A stretch of 64,000 nt of DNA, taken from positions 62,001-126,000 of the forward strand of contig FODP01000015.1 in NCBI GenBank assembly GCA_900110395.1, read 5' to 3'. The stretch's first letter is position 1; each line of letters begins with the position of its first letter. Shown piece by piece: positions 26,571 to 33,617 of this stretch. Below the pieces are notes generated by a model, which was given only the letters and a program-made list of their open reading frames with translations, had not been told where the DNA came from and ran no database searches. The DNA comes from Rhodospirillales bacterium URHD0017 (GTDB taxonomy: Bacteria > Pseudomonadota > Alphaproteobacteria > Reyranellales > Reyranellaceae). A program made the position numbers and the translations under genes.

Positions 26571-27821
26571 TCAATGTGAACCTGGGCCGGTGATCAGGCG
26601 CGCGCCGGACTGGAAGGTGAAGTAGGACCACAGCCAGTCGAGCATCACGACCGTCCGGTTTCTGAAGCCGATCAGGAACGACACATGGACGGCGCTCCAC
26701 AACAGCCAGGCCAGCGTGCCGTCGAGCTTGATCCAGCCCAGGTCGGCGACGGCGGCGCGGCGGCCGATGGTCGCCATGGTTCCCCAGCTGCGGTAGCGGA
26801 ACGGCCGTGGAGGAACCTTGCCTGAAATCGCGGCGCGCAAGCGGCGCGCAACGTAGGCGCCCTGTTGCTTGGCGACGGGCGCGAGACCAGGCAGCGGCTT
26901 GCCGGCAGCGTCGACCGCGCAGGCCGTGTCGCCGATGCAGGAGATCTCGGGATGACCCGGCACAGTGAGATTGGGCCCGACCACGACCCGGCCGGCACTA
27001 TCCTTGGCCACGTCCAGCCAGTGCGCCGCGGCGGAGGCCATCACGCCTGCGCCCCACACGATCGTGGCCGCGGCCAGCCGCTCCTCGCCGATGGCCACGC
27101 CCTCGCGGTCGCACTGCGTGACGGCGGCGCCGAGCCTGACCTCGACGCCGAGCTGCTGCAGGACGTCGCCTGCCGCGTTCCCCAGCATCGCCGGAAAGGT
27201 CGGAAGCAGGCGCTGGCCTGCTTCGACCAGCACGACGCGTGCATCGGCCGGATCGATGTTGCGGAAGTCCCGACGCAACGCCACGCGCGCCAGCTCGGCA
27301 ATGGCGCCGGCCATCTCCACGCCGGTCGGTCCGCCGCCGATGACAACGAAAGTCAGCAGCCGGCGACGCAATTCGGAACAGCTTGTCGCCTCTGCCTCCT
27401 CGAACGCGGTCAGCAGGCGGCGACGGATGCCGATGGCATCCTCGATCTTCTTCAGGCCTGGAGCGGCACTTTCCCAGTCATCGCGGCCGAAATAGGAATG
27501 CCGGGCGCCCGTCGCCAGGACCAGATGGTCGTAGGCGATCGTGCCCTGCTCGACCGTGACCAGGCGGCGCTCCTTGTCGATGCCGCCGACCTTGCCGAGA
27601 ATGACCCGCACATTGGCGGCGCCCCGCAGGATGGCCCGGATGGGCGACGCGATCTGCGCCGGCGACAGGCCGGCCGTCGCCACCTGGTAGAGCAGCGGCT
27701 GGAAGAGGTGATAGTTGCGCCGGTCGATGACAGTGACGTCGACGGCGGCACCGGCCAAGCCGTGAGCGGCGGCAAGGCCGCCGAAGCCCGCGCCGACAAT
27801 GACGATGTGCGGCCTGGCCAT
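26571..27821 (-). CDS. ndh: Type II NADH dehydrogenase (NDH-2)
   Basis: Non-proton-pumping NADH:quinone oxidoreductase, 416 aa, membrane-associated. The FAD motif is IVGAGFGGLAAAHGLAG (6-22). RNYHLFQPLLYQVATAGLSPAQIA is the NDH-2 signature. A second Rossmann motif FVVIGGGPTGVEMAGAIAELA binds NADH. DTACAVDAAGKPLPGLAPVAKQQG is the FAD-proximal AQxA-like region (here AKQQG). The hydrophobic C-terminus anchors it. It is 16 bp after doxX on the same strand, likely one operon: bufA - doxX - ndh. Confidence 0.92.
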   Translation of the reverse strand: MARPHIVIVGAGFGGLAAAHGLAGAAVDVTVIDRRNYHLFQPLLYQVATAGLSPAQIASPIRAILRGAANVRVILGKVGGIDKERRLVTVEQGTIAYDHLVLATGARHSYFGRDDWESAAPGLKKIEDAIGIRRRLLTAFEEAEATSCSELRRRLLTFVVIGGGPTGVEMAGAIAELARVALRRDFRNIDPADARVVLVEAGQRLLPTFPAMLGNAAGDVLQQLGVEVRLGAAVTQCDREGVAIGEERLAAATIVWGAGVMASAAAHWLDVAKDSAGRVVVGPNLTVPGHPEISCIGDTACAVDAAGKPLPGLAPVAKQQGAYVARRLRAAISGKVPPRPFRYRSWGTMATIGRRAAVADLGWIKLDGTLAWLLWSAVHVSFLIGFRNRTVVMLDWLWSYFTFQSGARLITGPGSH

Positions 27822-27837
27822 GACGACCTCCTCGAGG

Positions 27838-28311
27838 CTACTTGCGACCGAACAGGTTGAAGGCGACCAGCCGGTCGATTGACAGCTTGCCGGCGCCGCG
27901 GCTCAGGACATAGGCCAGGATCGACGCCCACATCAGGTGCTCCGGCCAGTTCTCCGGATAGACGAGGAACTGGATCACCAACGTCATCGTGAGCAGCGCC
28001 GCCGCGCCCAGGCGGGCGAAAACGCCCAACACCAGCAGCACCGGCGCGCCGAGCTCCACGGTGGTGCCCATGTAGGCCGCAATCTCTGGCGGCAGCAGCG
28101 GCAAGCGGTATTCGTCGCGAAACAGATTGATCGCCGTGTCGAAGCTTTCGAGCTTGTTCATGCCCGAGCGAAAGAAGGTGACGCCGACGGCCAGCCGCAT
28201 GCCGAGCTCGATCAGCGACAAGGGGAAGCGGCCGGCGGTGGTACGCAGCATGTCGAGCCGGGCAATCAGGCCGTTGTCGTACCGCAGGGGATCGAATGTG
28301 GTGCTGGTCAT
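27838..28311 (-). CDS. DoxX-family membrane protein (BufD-like)
   Basis: The 157-aa protein has four predicted transmembrane helices. LIELGMRLAVGVTFFRSGMNKLESFDTA is the DoxX opening; LPPEIAAYMGTTVELGAPVLLVLGVFARLGAAALLTMT is the core. DoxX proteins are the usual fourth gene of bufferin operons. Here it follows the DUF2282 gene after 126 bp that contain no gene, where bufB and bufC would normally be. Confidence 0.88.
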   Translation of the reverse strand: MTSTTFDPLRYDNGLIARLDMLRTTAGRFPLSLIELGMRLAVGVTFFRSGMNKLESFDTAINLFRDEYRLPLLPPEIAAYMGTTVELGAPVLLVLGVFARLGAAALLTMTLVIQFLVYPENWPEHLMWASILAYVLSRGAGKLSIDRLVAFNLFGRK

Positions 28312-28437
28312 GGTGGCCTCTCGGAAGATGGTTCGGCCGCCGGCCTGGCCGTATCGGAGACGGACCGGATTCGGGGCGGGTTGGTGCCGGTGCCCGTTCC
28401 GAACGGATCCAGGCGCGGCGGCCGATGCGGTGGTGAG

Positions 28438-28689
28438 CTAGCCCTTGACGGAGTTGAGCGAGCCGCCCGCGATCTTCTCGCAGGTGCCCTTCGGGACGGC
28501 GAGCCAGGCGCTGGCTTCGTGGTCCTTCTTCGAGGTGCCGGCACACGACGAGGTCGCGGTCTGGCAGTCGTTCTTGCCGGCCTTGGCGACGCCGTAGCAT
28601 TTCTCGGTCGTCGGCCCCTGGGCTTGGGCCTGTGCGGCCAGAAGCAGGGCCGCGCTGAGCGCGGCGGCGATGGTCAGGGTGGGTTTCAT
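28438..28689 (-). CDS. bufA: Bufferin-type precursor (DUF2282, BufA)
   Basis: The 83-aa protein has Sec signal peptide MKPTLTIAAALSAALLLAAQAQA. The DUF2282 core follows: TEKCYGVAKAGKNDCQ, SSCAGTSKKDHE and VPKGTCEKI, with four cysteines. In Caulobacter this family is the substrate of the MNIO enzyme BufB with BufC; the cysteines become copper-binding heterocycles and the product is periplasmic. ATG 28689 follows AGGAG. It is first in an operon with doxX and ndh. The matching bufB/bufC are at 13478-15077, not here. Confidence 0.92.
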   Translation of the reverse strand: MKPTLTIAAALSAALLLAAQAQAQGPTTEKCYGVAKAGKNDCQTATSSCAGTSKKDHEASAWLAVPKGTCEKIAGGSLNSVKG

Positions 28690-28893
28690 GATGACGTCTC
28701 CTGAAGTGAGTGTCCCTTTCGGGTGCAGGCACACTGCCGGGAGACCGGCCGCGACTGAAATATCGACTGCCTATGGGATCGATGCGCCACCTCTATGCAT
28801 GCATTGCGGTGTCAATTCGACGCCCCCAGGCAACCGTTTGTCGGATCGCGGCTTTCCTACATCCGGGTCGATGGTTCAGCATCGATCGAAAGG

Positions 28894-28927
28894 GACGAAT
28901 GCGGTTCTCCGACGAATGCGGTTCTCC
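28894..28927 (+). repeat. 17-bp tandem duplication at a start codon
   Basis: GACGAATGCGGTTCTCC occurs twice in direct tandem (28894-28910 and 28911-28927). It duplicates the ATG of the DUF4142 gene. Because 17 is not a multiple of 3, the first ATG, which is the one close to the AAAGGGA Shine-Dalgarno-like sequence, is out of frame with the gene. Confidence 0.95.
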
Positions 28928-29491
28928 ACTGTGTCAGCAATCGCGATCGCCATCGGTGTGATGCCTATCGCGCCCGCATTCGGGCAACCGAGTTCACGCA
29001 CCAGCTCGATCTATCCGGGCCCGGGCAATGCCTCGCGCATGCAGGAGGGGCCGGATCATGATTTCGCCATGACCGCCGCCGTCTTCGCCAAGTTTTCTGT
29101 AGTCGCCGGCCGATTGGCGACGATGGAGGCACAGGACGCCCGGCTGAGGGAGCTCGCCGAGCTCATGGCCAAAGACTACGCGGCCGCCCTTGGCCGCCTC
29201 CGGACCGCGGCAGGCAACGCCGACATTACCCTGCCAGCCGCGATAGGACCGAACGAGATCTATCAGACAAGGATCGCAGCCGTCCGGAATCGGAAAGGCG
29301 CTGCCTTCGACCGCGCCTATTGCCTCGAGCAAGTTGAAGCGCTTCGGGAGGCGGAGGCCATGCTGCGGTCCTACGCCGCGACAGGCGGCAATGGGCAGCT
29401 CAGACTATGGGCGACAAGGACGATCAGCCTGGTGCAGCAGCACGAACGGAGCCTGCAGCAGATCTTGACGAGCGGCGACGATAGTTCCTGA
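28916..29491 (+). CDS. DUF4142 exported protein
   Basis: The 191-aa protein has signal peptide MRFSTVSAIAIAIGVMPIAPAFG. The DUF4142 ferritin-like helical domain has DHDFAMTAAVFAKFSVVAGRLA, ARLRELAELMAKDYAAALGRL and GAAFDRAYCLEQVEALREAE. Periplasmic; function unknown, often in stress-related settings. ATG 28916 gives the signal peptide, but the likely Shine-Dalgarno sequence is displaced by the tandem duplication. ATG 28871 is in frame and could start a longer form without a clear ribosome site. Divergent from bufA. Confidence 0.83.
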   Translation: MRFSTVSAIAIAIGVMPIAPAFGQPSSRTSSIYPGPGNASRMQEGPDHDFAMTAAVFAKFSVVAGRLATMEAQDARLRELAELMAKDYAAALGRLRTAAGNADITLPAAIGPNEIYQTRIAAVRNRKGAAFDRAYCLEQVEALREAEAMLRSYAATGGNGQLRLWATRTISLVQQHERSLQQILTSGDDSS

Positions 29492-29520
29492 AGTCCGGCG
29501 TGCAGGACCGATTTGGTCGT

Positions 29521-30708
29521 TCAGGCGCTCTTTGTGAACAGCTCAGCCAGCGTCCGCACCGCCTGCTCGGCCTCGGCGCGATCGGGCGCCTCGTTGATGT
29601 CGCCGTAACCCTGGTTCTCGCCGCCGGCGAAGGACTGGACGACCAGCCCGTCGCGCCGCGGCACGGTCAGCACATGGCGGTAGACCAGGCCATACCGCAC
29701 CTCGGGCTGCGGGATCAGCCGCGCGATCTGGCCGCGCACCGGCACCAGGCTCTCGTCTCGCCACAGCGCCCGCGCACCGAAGCCCGTGCAGTTGATGACC
29801 ACCGGCTTGCCCAACGCGGCGATCTGCGCGGGCGTCCGGAAGTCGGCGCGCCGGAACTGGCCGCCGGCGATGAAGAAGTCGTTCATCAACGTGTGGCCAT
29901 AGTCGGCGATGTTGAACACCATGATCTCGCCCCGTGAAACCGACGTCGCCTTGAATGGCGTGGCATCGGCCGGCACGCGGCGCCAATTCGGCGTCAGGTC
30001 ACGGATGCGACGGGCGTAGCTCACGAATCCCACCGGCGGGATGGCGGCGCTGCCGCCCGTGTTGCTGCCAGTATTGCTGCCAGTATTGCTGCCCGTGGTG
30101 CCGCGTGGCGTGTCGTCGGAAACCGCGTACTGGTCGATCCATTCCACCGGCGTGCCCGGGAGACCGAGATAGTTGCGATGCGCCTTGAAGGCGGTGCGCG
30201 CCATCTCCTCCCATACGGTGCCGAGGTTCGCCGCCGCGGCATGGGCGAGGGCAATGCGCGAGTCGGGCGTCCACTCGCCGGTGGCGCGGGCCGACGTCGT
30301 CTCGGTCAGCTGATCGCGGGCATAGATCGTGACGCGCGCGCCGGCGCGCTGCGCCAGGATCGCCGAAGTGAGCCCGAGCGCGCCGCAACCGATCACCGCC
30401 ACGTCGGCCGGACTGGCCTGCATGGCGAGCCGCACGGCGCGGGCGCTCGACCCCCAGGACAGCGACCAGCCGCTGCCACCGTGGCCGTAGTTGTGCACGA
30501 CCAGCACATTGCCCAGGCGCTCGGTCTCGACGCGTGGACCGGCGGGACGGAAGGGACGCAGGCAGACAGCGATATCGATGATGCGGTCGGCGCGGGCGCG
30601 AATGGGCGCCAGCGGCGGACTGGGCTCGAAGGACGAGTCAGGCTTCGTCGAGCAGCCCGCCAATGCGGCGGCCAACGAGGTCTGCAGCAGTCCACGGCGG
30701 TTCAACAT
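29521..30708 (-). CDS. D-amino-acid-oxidase-like FAD protein with permuted segment order (lipoprotein)
   Basis: The 395-aa protein has N-terminal twin-arginine/lipobox MLNRRGLLQTSLAAALAGC (Cys19 lipidated). The next segment, AVCLRPFRPAGPRVETER then LVVHNYGHGGSGWSLSWGSS, is the C-terminal signature of D-amino-acid oxidases. Only after it comes the FAD Rossmann motif VAVIGCGALGLTSAIL, which in the family is N-terminal. The rest follows normal order: TSARATGEWTP, VVINCTGFGARALW, VPVRGQIARLI, then FAGGENQGYGDINEAPD, and the chain ends where the GLRPxRP segment would follow. It looks like a circular permutation. A 12-bp triple repeat encodes (TGSN)3. Probably acts on a D-amino acid at the membrane; substrate unknown. 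Confidence 0.85.
   Translation of the reverse strand: MLNRRGLLQTSLAAALAGCSTKPDSSFEPSPPLAPIRARADRIIDIAVCLRPFRPAGPRVETERLGNVLVVHNYGHGGSGWSLSWGSSARAVRLAMQASPADVAVIGCGALGLTSAILAQRAGARVTIYARDQLTETTSARATGEWTPDSRIALAHAAAANLGTVWEEMARTAFKAHRNYLGLPGTPVEWIDQYAVSDDTPRGTTGSNTGSNTGSNTGGSAAIPPVGFVSYARRIRDLTPNWRRVPADATPFKATSVSRGEIMVFNIADYGHTLMNDFFIAGGQFRRADFRTPAQIAALGKPVVINCTGFGARALWRDESLVPVRGQIARLIPQPEVRYGLVYRHVLTVPRRDGLVVQSFAGGENQGYGDINEAPDRAEAEQAVRTLAELFTKSA
30061..30096 (-). repeat. Three-copy 12-bp in-frame repeat
   Basis: Units GTTGCTGCCAGT, ATTGCTGCCAGT and ATTGCTGCCCGT encode Thr-Gly-Ser-Asn three times on the minus strand, within the oxidase gene. It adds a flexible loop between WIDQYAVSDDTPRG and the SAAIPPVGF strand. 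Copy number may vary by slippage without shifting frame. Confidence 0.85.
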
Positions 30709-30751
30709 CACTCTCCTGGCATCTGAGCTTGTGGCTGCGTAGTCTGCCCGA

Positions 30752-31204
30752 ATGAGAAGAGCAGGTCTTGCATTGCTGACGATGGCCCTCGCCGGGCAGG
30801 CGCATGGACAGACCGCGGACGCGTTGACCTGCGGTACGCTGAAAGGCGAGTCCGCCCGGACGGCCTCGGCCTCGCAGTGGACGATCTCCGGACCGTCAGG
30901 GAAAACCACGGAAACAGGTGTCCTGCGCAGCGGCCCGCGCTTCGAATGCATCGCCGGCGCCATCCTGGTCATGGAGTTCACCTCCACGGCAGGATACTCC
31001 GTCTTCGAAGCCTATTTCCCGGACGGCACCAACATCGCCTATGGCCGCCAACAGATCGACCGCCGCGGCGGTCGCATCGTCCTGCCCGTCCAGGCAAAGA
31101 TGCGGATGGCAGCGCCGTATCGCGCCGCGTTCGACTATCACTGCAAGCTCGACATGCCGGCAGATCCGATTTCATCCGCCGCGCGCGCGGACTGCATATT
31201 CTAG
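30752..31204 (+). CDS. Hypothetical exported protein
   Basis: The 150-aa protein has signal peptide MRRAGLALLTMALAGQAHG. Four cysteines in the mature part (TCGTL, FECIA, YHCKLD, ADCIF) suggest two disulfides in the periplasm. No family recognised. The mature sequence looks like a small beta-rich fold (SVFEAYFPDGTNIAYGRQQID). Divergent from the oxidase gene with 43 bp between starts. Confidence 0.7.
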   Translation: MRRAGLALLTMALAGQAHGQTADALTCGTLKGESARTASASQWTISGPSGKTTETGVLRSGPRFECIAGAILVMEFTSTAGYSVFEAYFPDGTNIAYGRQQIDRRGGRIVLPVQAKMRMAAPYRAAFDYHCKLDMPADPISSAARADCIF

Positions 31205-31304
31205 GGGGGGAACTTGCACGATGCGTCGTCCTGACAAGGGCCTCCGACTGACAGCGTCCAGACTATTGCAAAGCTGGGCGACCGGGGATCGACGCAAGCT
31301 GCCG

Positions 31305-31658
31305 ATGCCGCCGAAGCGAAAGCTGCTTCAGGCTACCCATCTCCAGGGCGATAAGGCCGTCGAAGCCATTTGCGCCGTGATCGGCCGCATCCCCAAGGGC
31401 TGGGTTGCGACCTATGGCCAGGTCGCCGCGATGGCCGGCATGCCGAGGCGTGCCCGCCTTGTCGGGCGTGTCCTTCAGCGCCTTGACCCAGGAACCAAGA
31501 TCCCGTGGCACCGTGTCGTCAACGCCAAGGGCGAGGTGTCCTACAGCCTGTCCCGCAATGGCGGCGATATTGTCCAGCGGCGCTTGCTGGAGAAGGAAGG
31601 CATCAAATTCGACGCCAGCAACCGCCTGGACCTGGAGCGCTGCCGCTGGCGCGACTGA
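31305..31658 (+). CDS. Alkyltransferase-like (Atl/MGMT-fold) protein
   Basis: The 117-aa protein has the C-terminal domain of O6-alkylguanine-DNA alkyltransferase: AVIGRIPKGWVATYGQVAAMAG, RLVGRVLQRL, then IPWHRVVNAKG. The active-site motif PCHR is PWHR here, the hallmark of Atl proteins, which bind alkylated guanine and recruit nucleotide-excision repair instead of repairing directly. ATG 31305 gives typical Atl length; an upstream ATG at 31221 would add 28 residues. Stands alone between unrelated genes. Confidence 0.9.
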   Translation: MPPKRKLLQATHLQGDKAVEAICAVIGRIPKGWVATYGQVAAMAGMPRRARLVGRVLQRLDPGTKIPWHRVVNAKGEVSYSLSRNGGDIVQRRLLEKEGIKFDASNRLDLERCRWRD

Positions 31659-31691
31659 GCCCCAGGGCACCTGACGACTGGCTCCGCGGGG

Positions 31692-31982
31692 TCAGCGGGT
31701 CAGGTTGTATTGGTAGTCCTCACGCGAACTGCCTTCGGCCCGCAGCCCTGGCGGCATCGGCGCGCGGGTGAGGTTGACCTTGGCGTGTGCATCGAGCGCA
31801 GCCTGGTCGGACCACAATTCCAGCAGCGCGAGTTTGTCGGGGTTCAGCACACTCTGAAAGACCTCGAACTGTTCGCAGCCGGGTTCCTTCGCGACGTCGG
31901 CGCAGCGCTGCCGGAAGGCCTGCGCGAGTTCCGCCCCTTTGCCCGGGGCCGCATTGATTGAGACGACCAGTCGAACTTTCAT
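31692..31982 (-). CDS. Antibiotic-biosynthesis-monooxygenase-domain (ABM) protein
   Basis: The 96-aa protein with a dimeric ferredoxin-like fold: MKVRLVVSINAAPGKGAELAQAFRQRC, then GCEQFEVFQSVLNPDKLALLELWSDQAALDAHA. ABM domains include heme- and quinone-modifying oxygenases, but many have no known role. Single gene, converging with the Atl gene. Confidence 0.85.
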   Translation of the reverse strand: MKVRLVVSINAAPGKGAELAQAFRQRCADVAKEPGCEQFEVFQSVLNPDKLALLELWSDQAALDAHAKVNLTRAPMPPGLRAEGSSREDYQYNLTR

Positions 31983-32073
31983 GGCGTATCCCTGTGCGAA
32001 TGACGTGCAACAGTAATTGCCCCGGCTTGCCGCGCGTCAAGCGGAGTGCCGCTGCACAGAGAAGTAGGATCGA

Positions 32074-33525
32074 TCAGGTCACCCGGAAGTTCTTGAACTG
32101 CCAGGGATCGGTCCTGTCGAGGTCCTCGGGGAACAGGCCGTCGCGACCCTTGAGCGGCGTCCAGTCGCTGTACTTGCCGACGACGGGCCCGAGATAGGGC
32201 ATGCAGATCTCGAGGTTGCGATCGAAATCCATCTCGTCGGCCTCGACGATGCCGCGGTCGGGATTCTCGAGCGCCCAGATGATGCCCGACAGGACAGGCG
32301 CGCAGACCTGGATCGAGGTCGCGTTGTTGTAGGGCGTGAGCTCGCGCGTCTCGTGGATGTCGAGTTGCGAGCCGTACCAGTAGGCGCCCTTCTCGTGGCC
32401 CATCAGCAGCACGCCGAGCTCGTCACGGCCGTCGGTGATCTCCTCGACGATCAGGCGCTGCTTCTTCTGCTGGTGCAGGTTCTTTCCGGCGCATTCGTGC
32501 ATGGACATGATCGCCTGGTCGCACGGATGGTAGGCGTAGTGCACGGTCGGCCGGTAGACGACGTGCTGGCCCTGGCGCAGCGAGAAATAGTCGGCGATCG
32601 AGATCGATTCGTTGTGGGTGATGATGAAGCCGTGGAACGGCCCCTCGATCGGCGTCCAGGTCCGCACGCGGGTGGTCAGGCCCGGCCGATTGAGGTAGAT
32701 CGCGGCGTCGCAGCCGAACTCGTGGCGCGCGCCGTCCGGCGGCAGACCCTTCTCATGGGTGCCCCAGCCCATCTCGGCGGGCTGGCTGCCCTCCGACACG
32801 AAGCCGTCGATCGACCAGGTGTTGACGAACTCGCCGACCTTCTTGGGCTTCTTGGAGACCTGGGTGTCGCGCTCGGCGATGTGGATCACGCTGACGCCGA
32901 GATCGCGCGCCAGTTCGCCCCAGCCCTCGCGGGTGATCGGCTTCACCACGCCCTTGCCGGTGTCCTTGGCGAGGTTGACCAGCGCCTTCTTGACGAAATG
33001 CGAGACCAGGCCAGGGTTGGCGCCATGGGCGATCACGGCCGTCGGCCCACCGCGGTACTTCGGCACCAGCTTCAGCATGTTCTCGCGCAGCGCATAGTTG
33101 GAGCGCAGCGAGACCGACAGGCTGGTGTCGGTATAGCCGCCCGGCCAGGGCTCGATGCAGGTATCGATATAGAAGGCGCCCTTCTCCTGGCAGAGCTCGA
33201 CCAAGGCGGTCGAGGCCACTTCGACCGAGAGGTTGACGACGAAGTCGCCCTTGGAGAGTCGCTTGTCGAGCGTCTGGCGGAAGTTTTCCTGGGTCAGGCG
33301 CTTCCTGATGAAGGTGATGCCGAACTTCTTCAGCTCCTTCAGGCCGCCGCGGTCCTCGGCCGAGATGACGGTGATCTGCTCGGGCTTGATGTCGAGGTGC
33401 CGGAAGATCAGGGGCAGCACGCCCTGGCCGATCGACCCGAAGCCGATCATGACCATGCGGCCGGAGAACGAAGCGTACTTCCTGGAGAGCTTCTTCTTGC
33501 CCTTGCGCGCGACTTTCTTCGCCAT
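32074..33525 (-). CDS. hss: Homospermidine synthase
   Basis: Makes sym-homospermidine from two putrescines using NAD+ as a prosthetic hydride carrier. The 483-aa protein has an N-terminal Rossmann motif (RMVMIGFGSIGQGVLPLIFRHL), EDRGGLKELKKFGI, EKGAFYIDTCIEPWPGGY and HGANPGLVSHFVKKAL, which match the saccharopine-reductase-like Hss family. The ATG at 33525 (MAKKVARKGKKK) gives a lysine-rich N-terminal tail. It follows the ornithine decarboxylase gene, which supplies putrescine. Confidence 0.93.
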   Translation of the reverse strand: MAKKVARKGKKKLSRKYASFSGRMVMIGFGSIGQGVLPLIFRHLDIKPEQITVISAEDRGGLKELKKFGITFIRKRLTQENFRQTLDKRLSKGDFVVNLSVEVASTALVELCQEKGAFYIDTCIEPWPGGYTDTSLSVSLRSNYALRENMLKLVPKYRGGPTAVIAHGANPGLVSHFVKKALVNLAKDTGKGVVKPITREGWGELARDLGVSVIHIAERDTQVSKKPKKVGEFVNTWSIDGFVSEGSQPAEMGWGTHEKGLPPDGARHEFGCDAAIYLNRPGLTTRVRTWTPIEGPFHGFIITHNESISIADYFSLRQGQHVVYRPTVHYAYHPCDQAIMSMHECAGKNLHQQKKQRLIVEEITDGRDELGVLLMGHEKGAYWYGSQLDIHETRELTPYNNATSIQVCAPVLSGIIWALENPDRGIVEADEMDFDRNLEICMPYLGPVVGKYSDWTPLKGRDGLFPEDLDRTDPWQFKNFRVT

Positions 33526-33564
33526 TTCAGCGTCCCTGCCTTGTCCAATAAGGTCGATAAACGG

Positions 33565-33592
33565 CGACGGGGCCTTTCTCAAGGCCCCGTCG
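33565..33592 (-). terminator. Intercistronic hairpin between decarboxylase and hss
   Basis: A perfect 12-bp stem, CGACGGGGCCTT and its complement AAGGCCCCGTCG, around a 4-nt loop. It lies 25 bp after the decarboxylase stop and 39 bp before the hss start. The U-tract on the minus strand is weak (CCGTTTATCG), so it may be a partial terminator or mRNA stabiliser instead of a full stop. Confidence 0.55.
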
Positions 33593-33617
33593 GTTCGTTC
33601 CGGTCGGAAACGAGGAC

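Noticed and set aside
28899-28961. Short ORF from the first ATG of the 17-bp duplication as a leader peptide
   Set aside because: It arises mechanically from the duplication; no sign of selection as a peptide.
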